Positions 22,551-32,361 of a stretch of 43,959 nucleotides of DNA are shown one piece after another. Origin of the DNA: RGVD01 sp040403075 (GTDB taxonomy: Bacteria > Bacteroidota > Bacteroidia > UKL13-3); NCBI GenBank assembly GCA_040403075.1, contig JBBALJ010000019.1:1-43959 (forward strand). Direction: 5' to 3'. The number at the start of each line of letters is the position of its first letter. The first letter of the stretch is position 1. The position numbers and the translations under genes were made by a program. The notes below the pieces were generated by a model. It was not told the DNA's origin. It searched no databases and saw only the letters and a program-made list of their open reading frames with translations.

Positions 22551-24992
22551 ATGAAAAAACTATTATTATTTTTGTTTTTTTATTTTGCAATATTTTTAAC
22601 AAATGCTCAGCTAATTAACAAAGGTTGGTTGTATGAGCCTTATGGTGGAGATACTACAAATTTTAATCAAGGTGGATCAACCTCGAGCAACATAAGATCT
22701 TGGGGGACATATATAGATAAAACAAGTAATCGCTATCTGATATTATCAACCATCAATGTAAAGAATGATTCATTAATGGTGTATGGTTTAGCAAATCCTA
22801 TATTAATTCCTCTGATTGGGAAAGGTAAATGCATCGGTCGATATTGTCCAGAAAGCTTTTTCATATTAAAATTTGACAATGGCGGAAATTTCCTTTACTA
22901 CTTTACTATTTTTAGTGGAATTTATTCAGACGTAAATACAATTAATATGAGTTTTGATAAAGATAATAACCCAATATTATTTTGTACCAAAAAAAATCAA
23001 TCAAACCATAAATTCGACTCTTCTTTTATTGATTTGATTGACGCTAGGCAGCAAACTTACAGGCGAATTAATTTTCCAAATAATAACATTTTTTATAGAA
23101 CGGCTATACTCTGCAAATTAGATACTCAAGGCAATTATTTATGGGTTAATAGTATGGAATTTAAATGCCCTGGAAAATTGGGTTCAACTTGGATTGACAT
23201 TGAAAATGATGACAAATTTAAACCTAGCATAGTTATCGACACAAACCAAGTAATAAGTATTTATTTAGATGTAGCAAATACCTATTTCACTAATACTACA
23301 GATACACTAACACTAACCGATAATCAAGGAAAAAGCAGTATGCTCTTTGCCAACAATATTGATGTTTTTTTGAGATTTTCATCAACGGGTAATTTTATTA
23401 AGTTGAGTGAACCATTTAAAAACTGTGTAAGCAATGCCGCATATGATGCCCGATTTTTACGCAGTTATAGTGCGGTTAGCGATGGAATAAATACATATTC
23501 TATTTATTCTGTAACTACGACAAAGCCAAGTGTATTTAATACTAGTCCTCCAATACCTTTAATTACTGGAGTTAATACTTTACTAATAAAGAGAAATGCA
23601 CAAGATAGCATTCTATGGGTAAAACACATTCGAGTTGATACTATTAACAACATTGCAATTCAGCCACTTGACACACTTAACCCTCAGTATGTTATAAATT
23701 TCGACCCAAATAATAGAGAGATAATACTTAGTACATACATATTTGAGAACTTCTACACAAATACTTATCTTACTAATACACAAGTCTTATCTAAACCTGG
23801 TAGTATTTACTTAAGTCGTTTCGACTTAAATGGAAAACAAACCTGGGATTATTTAATCGAAAGGGGCTGGGATTTAAAAGTTGAAAGTAGCCAAATCATT
23901 AATTCAGCATATAATAAAGTTTTAAAACAATTAATTGTGGTTGGAGGAATTAATGCAAGCCTTAATACGTTTAAAATTGGTTCTTTCACCTTTGATTTAG
24001 TTGCTCTAAAGAAAAAATATTTTCCATTATACCTTGTTGCCATATTTGACAATACTAACAACGTAATATATGCACAGCTAATCAAACAAGTCCCAATAAA
24101 TATTAATAATTTTTCTATTTTTAATGGTTGTGGCATTATTCCCGGTAATGATATAGTAGATAATAAAGGTAAAACATTTATTACATGTACTAATCTAAAC
24201 AACAAAAATTCATACGAATTGCAATGTAATTTACTAATTCCTTCATTAACTCGTGTTCCAAAAAGTTTCCCTGGGGGCTCTTATGCATACTTATATGAAA
24301 ATACTTCCGTTTTGGCTATTGATCCATTAAAACAAGAGGACAGTATAGTATGCAAAAGCATGAAATCGCCTAGTAAAAAATATATATGGAATAAAAGTGG
24401 GGTATATTTTGATACACTTAGCAATAGCATGGGTTGCGATAGTCTACTGCTTTTTAATATTAAAGTTGAATCGATACCATTTAAACTAACTTTAAGCAAA
24501 ACCAATAATATCAGTTGTGATAGTACTTTTACAAATCTCTCTGCAAAGGGTGGCAGCCACTATGCTTGGTTCCCCGCATACGAACTTTCAGATACAAGTA
24601 TTAGCAACCCCTTAGCAAGCCCCAAAAAGGACATCACCTACTATGTGTTGGCTAACGACTCATTTGGATGCACATCCATTGATAGTATACATATAGATGT
24701 AAGCAAAAATGAAAAGATAAAATCTCTCAGCAATGTATTCACCCCCAATAATGATGGTTTTAATGATTGTTTATCGATAGAATCAGTTGCAAATTTCAAA
24801 GAAGTGGAAACATCTATTTTCAACCGATGGGGCAATGAAGTATTTAATAGCCGAAACACAAATGCTTGTTGGAATGGTAAAAGTAGTGCCAATGAAGACC
24901 TTGCTGACGGTACTTATTTTTACATTATCAAAGGACAAACTCAATGCCAACAACAAGTAAATCAAAATGGCAGTCTTAAGCTAATTAGGTAG
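22551..24992 (+). CDS. large T9SS cargo protein, gliding-motility type (type B) C-terminal domain
   Basis: An 813-residue exported protein with an N-terminal signal peptide ending near FLTNAQ (about residue 19). The long middle (about 25-600) is beta-rich with repeated SRFDLNGKQTWD- and CKLDTQGNYLWV-like segments, typical of beta-propeller or SBBP-repeat proteins. About 650-720 contains an Ig-like part (AWFPAYELSDTSISNPLASP). The end, VFTPNNDGFNDC to FNRWGNEVF and ADGTYFYIIKG, is the CHU_C/type B T9SS sorting domain of gliding-motility-associated proteins. It is therefore expected on the cell surface, perhaps as an adhesin. No catalytic residues are seen. Confidence 0.87.
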   Translation: MKKLLLFLFFYFAIFLTNAQLINKGWLYEPYGGDTTNFNQGGSTSSNIRSWGTYIDKTSNRYLILSTINVKNDSLMVYGLANPILIPLIGKGKCIGRYCPESFFILKFDNGGNFLYYFTIFSGIYSDVNTINMSFDKDNNPILFCTKKNQSNHKFDSSFIDLIDARQQTYRRINFPNNNIFYRTAILCKLDTQGNYLWVNSMEFKCPGKLGSTWIDIENDDKFKPSIVIDTNQVISIYLDVANTYFTNTTDTLTLTDNQGKSSMLFANNIDVFLRFSSTGNFIKLSEPFKNCVSNAAYDARFLRSYSAVSDGINTYSIYSVTTTKPSVFNTSPPIPLITGVNTLLIKRNAQDSILWVKHIRVDTINNIAIQPLDTLNPQYVINFDPNNREIILSTYIFENFYTNTYLTNTQVLSKPGSIYLSRFDLNGKQTWDYLIERGWDLKVESSQIINSAYNKVLKQLIVVGGINASLNTFKIGSFTFDLVALKKKYFPLYLVAIFDNTNNVIYAQLIKQVPININNFSIFNGCGIIPGNDIVDNKGKTFITCTNLNNKNSYELQCNLLIPSLTRVPKSFPGGSYAYLYENTSVLAIDPLKQEDSIVCKSMKSPSKKYIWNKSGVYFDTLSNSMGCDSLLLFNIKVESIPFKLTLSKTNNISCDSTFTNLSAKGGSHYAWFPAYELSDTSISNPLASPKKDITYYVLANDSFGCTSIDSIHIDVSKNEKIKSLSNVFTPNNDGFNDCLSIESVANFKEVETSIFNRWGNEVFNSRNTNACWNGKSSANEDLADGTYFYIIKGQTQCQQQVNQNGSLKLIR

Positions 24993-25042
24993 ATTTAGCC
25001 AATTGTTTATCTCATTTAAAATAAAGCAATTAACAATAATAT

Positions 25043-26362
25043 CTATCTGTTTATGATAAGTTTTCGGCAGAATTTAGACTTTTCAGTAGTGATTTCAACC
25101 AAATACAAACCTTGGGCTAAGCTGCTAATATCCAATTGACTTGAAGTCGTTTCTGGTTTTGTTTGAAACAACGTTTCCCCTTGCATATTTTGAATAACTA
25201 TGTTTGAAGGGATTTCAGAGGTAATGATATGAAGGGTCTGATTTGCAGGATTTGGATACATTGTAAAATCAGCCTTAGGAGTTTGATTAAACATACCTGA
25301 ACTTGCATCACATTTTAGTTGATTGATATAGGCCCATAATTCATTGTCGAAAGGCGAAAAAGCAGCTGCCATATCATAAGCAGAGGCTCCCACTCGCACC
25401 ACTACCATTTTCTGACTTGGCACAATGTATATTTTCTGGTCGTTTTTGCCCAAAGCAGCAAACATATCCGCAGGGGCATTGCTGAATAAAGGCGCATTAA
25501 ACACAATCTGAGAAGAAGGTGCCATGAAACTTGCCTTTCCATTGAGCCACCACAAGTAACCATATGACAAATTAAAGTTTTGTGAGGTATTATTCATGTC
25601 GTGATAATAGTTGGTATCACTCAGTATGGTATCTTTGGCCCAAACACCTTTATTCAAAATAAACAAACCGAATCGAGCCATAGACCTAGGTTTGCTATAG
25701 TATACCCCATCATACCATAAACCAGTCATGCCGATGCGACTTCCCAAAACTGAATTGGTGAATAATGTGTAGGATTGTCCGCTAGCTTTACTCAACACTG
25801 CTTGCATTTTTCTGTAAGCACCCGTGTGATAAGCCCATCTGCTGCCTGCATCCACCTTATAGGTTAAACAAGACCTAGCCGTATCTTCATTATCACATGG
25901 CAATTTTGGAGATTCATCCAAACCACTTGTCATAGTAATCAAATGTTTTAAGCTTATTAGACCTTCTTTGTTAGCAGGTGCGGATGTCCAACTCTGACCT
26001 AGGTATTTTGAAACGCTATCGTTTAAGTTTATGAGTTTCTTTTGATTGGCAATGCCCGTTAAGGTTGCTGTTAAACTTTTTCCGGCAGAAGCCCAATAAT
26101 GAATTGAATCTGCAGTGAAAGTGCCAAAATACTTTTCCAAAACTATCTTACCATCTTTCAATATGATAAATGCTTGTGTATTTCTTGCCTCCAAATAATT
26201 ATACAAAGAATCTATTCTAGCTTGGCACCATTGTAATCGTGATGGTGAAAGTGTATCCCATACATTGCCGCTCAAAGGCGGAAAATAAAGGCTTTGGGCC
26301 TTTCCATTCACAGTTACTAAAACAAATAGAAGAAGTATTATTTTTCTCATCATATTGTTCAT
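25043..26362 (-). CDS. secreted serine hydrolase (beta-lactamase/class C fold) with T9SS type A domain
   Basis: A 439-residue exported enzyme. The signal peptide ends near VNGKAQ (residue 23). The class C beta-lactamase/DD-peptidase nucleophile motif S92-A-G-K95 lies in YWASAGKSLTAT, and YHTGAY further on is a candidate for the YxN-type motif. The last 75 residues (YPNPANQTLHIITS, then SSLAQGLYLVEITT and a final KLIINR) are a type A T9SS sorting domain. The reaction is likely hydrolysis of an ester or amide at the cell surface; antibiotic resistance is not implied. Three in-frame Met codons (26362, 26353, 26350) could be the start. It is divergent from the subtilase at 26527. Confidence 0.88.
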   Translation of the reverse strand: MNNMMRKIILLLFVLVTVNGKAQSLYFPPLSGNVWDTLSPSRLQWCQARIDSLYNYLEARNTQAFIILKDGKIVLEKYFGTFTADSIHYWASAGKSLTATLTGIANQKKLINLNDSVSKYLGQSWTSAPANKEGLISLKHLITMTSGLDESPKLPCDNEDTARSCLTYKVDAGSRWAYHTGAYRKMQAVLSKASGQSYTLFTNSVLGSRIGMTGLWYDGVYYSKPRSMARFGLFILNKGVWAKDTILSDTNYYHDMNNTSQNFNLSYGYLWWLNGKASFMAPSSQIVFNAPLFSNAPADMFAALGKNDQKIYIVPSQKMVVVRVGASAYDMAAAFSPFDNELWAYINQLKCDASSGMFNQTPKADFTMYPNPANQTLHIITSEIPSNIVIQNMQGETLFQTKPETTSSQLDISSLAQGLYLVEITTEKSKFCRKLIINR

Positions 26363-26457
26363 TGAGTTTTTAAGACTGCTAATGTAGGAATAGGTTTAAT
26401 CAATAAATTTTTATTTCATGCAAAAGGTGTTTTGAAGCTGTATTGAAATTAGTTACA

Positions 26458-26486
26458 ACTCAAGTAAAACATCAAAATACTTGAGT
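26458..26486. promoter_or_regulatory. 9-bp inverted repeat between serine hydrolase and subtilase genes
   Basis: ACTCAAGTA (26458-26466) and TACTTGAGT (26478-26486) are exact reverse complements separated by 11 bp. The element lies 96 bp from the hydrolase start and 40 bp before the subtilase ATG, in a divergent intergenic region. It may be an operator; the hairpin has no T-run, so it is not a terminator. Confidence 0.35.
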
Positions 26487-26526
26487 GGTATGTATAGGCT
26501 CTAAAATTTCCATTATTTTGCGTGCA

Positions 26527-28176
26527 ATGAGAATTCACCTCCTAACTATATTATGCCTTATTTCCCTTTCAATTTCAGCACAAGAAAGGTATTTCTTTGT
26601 TCAGTTTAAAGACAAAGACACAAGCGTTTTTAAATTATCACAGCCTGATAAATACCTATCCACAAAGAGCCTTGCTAGAAGAAACAAATATGGAATAAAG
26701 ACCACTCTTTCTGATATTCCAGTTAATAATAATTATATCAAACAAGTGCTCGAAACTGGATGCACTTGGCAGGGTGTTTCTAAATGGTTGAACGGCATTA
26801 GCATCATTGCAAAAAAGGATAGTATCAAAAATATTTTATCTCTTCCATTTGTGATGGGTGTAAAAGAAATTGGTCGCGTAAATATCGAAGAAGATGATGA
26901 CAGCGAAAAAAATGATTTTGCTTTGAGCGATAGGGTGAATATGCTTGAATCAAAATTTAGTAAAGAAGCCCGAGACACCAATTATTATGGCAAATCATAC
27001 AAACAAACACATTTGATAAATACAGAAGCCTTGCATCGAAAAGGTTTTATGGGAGACCATATCCTCATAGCCGTTTTGGATGCAGGTTTTGCACAAGCAG
27101 ATAATCAACCTACACTCAAAAAATTATTTACCGAGCACCGCATTATAAACACTTGGGATTTTGTAGAAAGAAACGAAGATGTTTACGACAACGACCAACA
27201 TGGATTGGCTGTGTTGAGTTGCATGGCTGCAAACGAAAAAAATGTATTGGTGGGCACTGCACCCAATGCTAATTATCTTTTACTACGTAGCGAAGATGCC
27301 ACAAGTGAATATCCAATTGAAGAATACAATTGGGCAGCCGCTGCCGAATATGCTGATAGTGCGGGGGCTGACATCATCAACTCTTCATTGGGATATACCA
27401 AGTTTGATGAAAGTGCTTATGGACATAAATACAAAGAACTAAATGGCAAAACCACTGTGGTGAGCATAGCCGCAAACATGGCGGTTGAGAAGGGCATCAT
27501 CGTATTGAACAGCGCGGGCAACGAGGGCAACAACCTTTGGCAAAATATTGCTACTCCTGCTGATGCTGAAAACATCATTGCAGTAGGCGCAACAGATGAA
27601 ACGGGCGACTATGTTGGTTTTAGCTCGGTAGGTTTAACGGCTGATAAAAGAATAAAACCCGATTTGGCTTCAATGGGCGAAGATGTGTATGTGGTCTCTA
27701 AATCAGGAAATATTTATAGAGGAAACGGTACCTCATACTCCTGCCCTATTTTAACAGGTGCCACAGCATGCTTACTACAGGCTAATCCACATATGACACC
27801 AGCTCAACTAAAGCAAATTATACAACTAAGTGCTAACCAATATTACGAGCCTGACAAATACCTTGGTGCTGGTATCCCTGATTTTGAATTGGCTTTAAAA
27901 TTGGCAAAGACGTACGATAAAGACACACTGCTTGATGTGCGAGTTTTAGATAATAAGCAAATGCACATTTCATTGTTCTTGAAACAAGCCCAAAAATATG
28001 AGCTTTCAATACATGCACCCATTGAAAATAAAATTTGGAGCGACAACCTAAAAAGCAAACAAAACGGGCCAATAAGAGTAGGTATTAAACAATACAAGAA
28101 ACTAAAAAAGGGAGTGTATTTACTAAAAGTAAAAACACAAGATGGAGTTTATCAGTATGAGTTTAGCAAAAGGTAA
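26527..28176 (+). CDS. secreted subtilisin-like serine protease (S8 family)
   Basis: A 549-residue exported protease. The signal peptide (MRIHLLTILCLISLSISAQ) follows the ATG at 26527; an upstream in-frame start at 26485 would bury it. An N-terminal propeptide-like part (about 20-150) precedes the S8 domain. The catalytic triad is D185 (IAVLDAGF), H225 (DQHGLAVLS) and S403 (GTSYSCP); NSAGNEG supplies the oxyanion Asn. The last 80 residues are beta-rich (KKGVYLLKVKTQDG) and resemble a T9SS type A domain, though weakly. It should degrade extracellular proteins. A 9-bp inverted repeat lies upstream. Confidence 0.92.
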   Translation: MRIHLLTILCLISLSISAQERYFFVQFKDKDTSVFKLSQPDKYLSTKSLARRNKYGIKTTLSDIPVNNNYIKQVLETGCTWQGVSKWLNGISIIAKKDSIKNILSLPFVMGVKEIGRVNIEEDDDSEKNDFALSDRVNMLESKFSKEARDTNYYGKSYKQTHLINTEALHRKGFMGDHILIAVLDAGFAQADNQPTLKKLFTEHRIINTWDFVERNEDVYDNDQHGLAVLSCMAANEKNVLVGTAPNANYLLLRSEDATSEYPIEEYNWAAAAEYADSAGADIINSSLGYTKFDESAYGHKYKELNGKTTVVSIAANMAVEKGIIVLNSAGNEGNNLWQNIATPADAENIIAVGATDETGDYVGFSSVGLTADKRIKPDLASMGEDVYVVSKSGNIYRGNGTSYSCPILTGATACLLQANPHMTPAQLKQIIQLSANQYYEPDKYLGAGIPDFELALKLAKTYDKDTLLDVRVLDNKQMHISLFLKQAQKYELSIHAPIENKIWSDNLKSKQNGPIRVGIKQYKKLKKGVYLLKVKTQDGVYQYEFSKR

Positions 28177-28209
28177 AATGGGTCTATATCTTATACTAAT
28201 CAAAAGTCA

Positions 28210-29245
28210 CTAAAGCCTTCCGATGGCATCGTAGCCTTCCAATTCTACATCAGATGAAATATAGTCGGATTTAACTGGTTCGTCCTTCATTAAATCGGTA
28301 CTTAAATATTTTTTTTTTGCTATCACAAAAGATAGTCACCACATTTTTATCTGAGCCATATAAATTTTGCAATTTTACAGCACCAATAAAATTAGCACCT
28401 GAAGAGATACCCACTGCAAGTCCTAATTTTGAAGCTAATTTTTTTGCCATTAAGATTGAATCCCCATCAGAAGCTTGTATGACACTATCTAGTTTTTTCA
28501 AATCAACAATTTCAGGAATAAATTCATCGCTAATTCCTTGAATTCTATGCGTACCCACTTTATATCCGGTTGAGATGGTTGGTGACTCTGAAGGTTCTAG
28601 CGGATGAACCTTAATGTTGGCATCCTTATCTTTCAAAAAATTTCTAACACCCATCACCGTTCCCCCTGTTCCAACTCCAGCCACAAATGCGTCAGGTTTT
28701 TTATCTATTGATTCAAGTTGAAACCATATTTCAGGCCCTGTAGTCAACTGATGTGCCATTGCATTAAACTGATTTTTAAATTGCTGTGGTAGGAATACAT
28801 TCTCATCCATTTCTGCCATCTTTTCTGACAAAGCAATACTTCCCAAAAATCCACCTTCTTCCTTACTAATTTGTATTACTTCTGCACCTAAACTACCAAT
28901 AATATCAAACCTTTCCTTACTAAGCCAATTGGGCATAATAATTTTTACTTGATGACCCAATGCTTTTCCAATGGCTGCAAATGATATTCCAGTATTACCA
29001 CTTGTAGCTTCAACTATCACATTACCTGGCTTTATTAGATTTAGTTTATATGACTGCTCCAGTATATAGAGGGCCATTCGATCTTTGATACTTCCAGATA
29101 GATTATAATGTTCACATTTTACATATATTAATCTAGATTCTCCCTTGTAGGTATATTTTATTTCTAGCATGGGTGTGTTGCCTACCATGCTCCATAAGTG
29201 CTGAAGTTTATCCCTTTTTCCAAACTGTTTATACAATTGTTTCAT
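28210..29245 (-). CDS. PLP-dependent cysteine synthase family protein, apparent frameshift in an A10 run
   Basis: A fold-type II PLP enzyme of the cysteine synthase/cystathionine beta-synthase group, which replaces the beta group of O-acetylserine or a similar substrate. K54 in NLSGSIKDR binds PLP, SGNTG (82-86) holds the substrate carboxylate, and GVGTGGT contacts the phosphate. Read as it stands, the frame stops at 28271 after 324 residues with an atypical tail. Removing one base from the A10 run at 28309-28318 restores KKYLSTDLMKDEPVKSDY, the usual ending of this family, and gives 344 residues to a TAG at 28210. The break may be a sequencing error, a real mutation or a slippage site. A TAnnTTTG box lies 17 bp upstream. 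Confidence 0.85.
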
Positions 29246-29262
29246 ACTAAAAGATTGATGAA

Positions 29263-29270
29263 CAAATATA
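29263..29270 (-). promoter_or_regulatory. predicted -7 box of the PLP enzyme gene
   Basis: TATATTTG on the minus strand matches TAnnTTTG exactly, 17 bp before the start codon at 29245. The -33 region reads TTTAG about 21 bp further upstream, a partial match. Confidence 0.45.
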
Positions 29271-29351
29271 CCTTAATTAATCACTCCTAAATTGACTTAA
29301 AAGCATATTTAGAAATGAGAAATATCAACGATTAAAATATCAACTTAACTA

Positions 29352-31996
29352 TTAAAACCCTCTCATCATTTCTTCCAACTCAGCCTCGGTGTGCACCAAT
29401 ACTTCGCGGGCTTTGCTGCCTTTGAAAGGACCAACAATCCCCGCTTTTTCCAATTGATCTATCAATCGTCCAGCACGGTTATATCCTAAGTTAAGCTTAC
29501 GTTGTATCAAAGATGTTGAACCTTGTTGGTGAACCACAATCAAACGTGCTGCTTCTTCAAACAATTCATCTCTGTTACTGCTATCAAAGCTTTCACCACC
29601 ACCAAAATCTTCACCATCAATTTTCACTTCTGGCAACAAATAAGGTTCATTGCCATTTTGGTTGCCTATAAAGCTAGCAATTTTTTCAACCTCAGGTGTA
29701 TCAACAAAGGCACATTGCAAACGCACCAAATCATTGCCATTGCTATATAGCATATCTCCTTTTCCTATCAATTGGTCGGCACCATTGGCATCAAGGATGG
29801 TACGTGAATCTATTTTTTGTGAAACCCTAAAAGCTATACGTGCAGGGAAATTCGCTTTAATCGTACCTGTAATAATATTTACAGATGGCCTTTGGGTAGC
29901 CAAAATCAAATGTATTCCAACCGCACGGGCTAACTGCGCAATACGTGCTACAGGGTATTCAACTTCTTTGCCTGCAGTCATCATCAAATCAGCTAACTCA
30001 TCAATTACCACAACAATATATGGCAAGAAACGATGCTCTATTTTATCCGTAGGTGGCAACCTGCGTGAAATGAACTTGGCATTGTATTCTTTTAGGTTTC
30101 TAACTTGTGCATCCTTCAACAAATCATATCGATTGTCCATCTCTACGCACAATGAATTAAGTGTATTTACCACCAACTTAGTATCAGTGATAATGGCATC
30201 TGCATCACCCGGAATTTTGGCTAAGAAATGCCTTTCAATCATTTTGTATATGCTCAACTCCACCTTTTTTGGATCGACCAAAACAAACTTAATCTGAGAA
30301 GGATGTTTTTTGTAAAGCAAAGACACCAAAATGGTATTTAAACCAACTGACTTACCCTGACCTGTAGCACCTGCCATCAACAAATGGGGCATTTTTGCTA
30401 AGTCTGCTACGAACACTTCATTCGATATGGTTTTACCAAAACCTATTGGTAAATCCATATCTGCATTTTGAAATTTTGCTGAGCTTAAAATGGCACGCAT
30501 AGGCACCATAGCTGGGTTGGTATTAGGCACTTCAATACCAATGGTTCCTCTGCCTGGAATAGGTGCTATGATACGAATACCCAAAGCCGCTAAACTAAGC
30601 GCTATATCATCTTCAAGGTTTTTTATCTTGGCTATACGAACCCCATCTTGAGGGATAATTTCGTACAAGGTAACTGTAGGACCAACAGTAGCAGATATCT
30701 TTTTGATACCAATGCTATAGTTCTTCAAGGTCTCTTCAATCATCTTGGTCTTTTCGCTCAANNNNNNNNNNNNNNNNNNNNNNNNNNNNNNNNNNNNNNN
30801 NNNNNNNNNNNNNNNNNNNNNNNNNNNNNNNNNNNNNNNNNNNNNNNNNNNNNNNNNNNNNTACCAATGCTATAGTTCTTCAAGGTCTCTTCAATCATCT
30901 TGGTCTTTTCGCTCAACTCATCCTGCTCTACTTTGCCTTTGGCTTCACCATAGTCGTTTAACAATTCAATACTAGGGAATTGGTAATTGCTAAAATCCAA
31001 AGTAGGGTCATACAATTCATCAATGCCATAATGCTCTTTGCGCACTGGTACTTCCTCTTCAGGCACCTCATTCACTTCAAGCACCAAGCCGCTTTCAGTT
31101 TTTAGTGAACTTGGCTTTTCTTCCACTTTTGCAATAACAGGTGCAACATATGGTTCTTCTTTGGGCTCTTCTATCTTGGGATTAATAGTGATGCTGCCAT
31201 GTATTTCTTCAAGCTCAGGCTCTTCTAACACTTGTAAAACAAAATCATCTTCATTCAATGGAAGCTCATCAATGGCCTTTGTTTTAGGCACACTTGGTGT
31301 TATGCTATTTTTCTTCTCTTCTTCTTGAGGCAATGGAATGTCTTCAACAATTGATTTTGCTTGATACAATTTGATATTGAAAACAGCAATAGAAAACACC
31401 AATGAATACGCCAATAATAATAAGCCTGTCCCTAATCCTCCTAACAAGGTCTTGAGATATAAATATCCAAAATAACCAAAGCTTCCACCTAATACAGGGT
31501 TTACTTCTCCTAACAAAAATCCCATAGTAAGTGATACCCACACCACTCCGAAAAACGAATAACGAAGTGTTTTTACGATAGGTATAGGCTGATGTTTGGC
31601 CACCAAATAAATACCTAATGACAGAAATATGATGCTGAATGCAAAGGATGAAATCCCGAATCCTCTATACACGAAAACATAGCCCAACCAAGCTCCTAAT
31701 TTGCCCAAAACATTGTCTGCTACCTCAGGGTCGATTTGGGTAAACATATACCAACTAAGATTTTGCACTAAACTTTGGTCGGCTTGCCAAGTAAAAAGAA
31801 AAGACAAACAAGCAATGAATAAGTACAAGGCAAACAAAACGAATACCACACCCATGGCTCTTTGAAAGCGCTCATCGGCCATGAAGGCAAGGTATTTCTT
31901 GTCTTTTTTGATGGGCTTCTCTACAACAGGCTCTTTCTCCTCAAAATCCTGAACATCACCAAACAATATCTTATTTTCTTTTGCTTTCTTAGCCAT
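29352..31996 (-). CDS. ftsK: DNA translocase FtsK (interrupted by an assembly gap)
   Basis: The FtsK/SpoIIIE translocase pumps chromosomal DNA at the division septum. The 5' part (31996-30862) holds several membrane segments (about residues 30-185) and an acidic linker; the 3' part (30761-29352) holds the motor with Walker A GATGQGKS and the C-terminal winged-helix gamma domain (STSLIQRKLNLGYNRAGRL). A run of 100 N (30762-30861) splits them, but 30707-30761 and 30862-30916 are the same 55 bases. Removing the N run and one copy joins the halves in frame to 829 residues, a normal length. The start ATG at 31996 (MAKKAKENK) is preferred to the longer frame from 32140. Confidence 0.93.
30707..30916. 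other. scaffold gap with duplicated 55-bp contig ends
   Basis: Bases 30707-30761 (left) and 30862-30916 (right) are identical, starting TACCAATGCTATAG and ending TTTTCGCTCAA, with exactly 100 N between them. This is the signature of two overlapping contigs that a scaffolder placed side by side without merging. The true sequence is 155 bp shorter here, and nothing is missing. Confidence 0.9.
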
Positions 31997-32095
31997 AATA
32001 CTCGTAGCGAAAATAAATTCTTTATTCCGCTGAGATTTTTTTAGTTCTAAACAAAAATGTTGATAATCAAATTTAATTAACGGAAGAAGGGAATG

Positions 32096-32332
32096 CGAAT
32101 TGCGGAGTGTCAAAAATGCGAAATGTTTTTTCACCTCCAAGTCATAGTGAGCCCGCGCAGCGGAGCGAAACTATCTATCAAGAATGTTCAAAATTTAATC
32201 AAAAACGAATTGCGAAGTGACAAAAATGTAAAGTATTGTTCAACCACTGCCTCATAGTGAGCTTGCGAGGCATAGCGAAACTATCTTTCTAGTATGTTCA
32301 AGTATAAAATTAAAAGCAAATTGCTAAGTGAG
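32096..32332. repeat. tandem repeat of about 110 bp, two copies and a fragment
   Basis: Unit 1 (32096-32205) and unit 2 (32206-32316) both start CGAATTGCG-AGTG; a third start is at 32317. By eye about three quarters of the bases agree. Each unit contains a 31-base element that opens ATAGTGAGC and ends GCGAAACTAT (32144-32174 and 32254-32284), so ATAGT and ACTAT can pair; in unit 1 CCGC-GCA-GCGG forms an inner stem. The 365-bp gap between ftsK and the DUF4249 gene holds only this repeat. No ORF is seen. Confidence 0.65.
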
Positions 32333-32361
32333 GATATATAAGCCAAAGACTAACATACCAA

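Noticed and set aside
28271..29245. PLP enzyme as a normal 324-residue protein
   Set aside because: The last residues are out of the family frame; one A fewer in the A10 run restores the conserved ending and a 344-residue protein.
29650..30297. 215-residue open frame antisense to ftsK
   Set aside because: It mirrors the conserved motor domain of ftsK and has no independent evidence.
30745..30975. Open frames that run through the N stretch
   Set aside because: They are artefacts of the 100 N and the duplicated contig ends.
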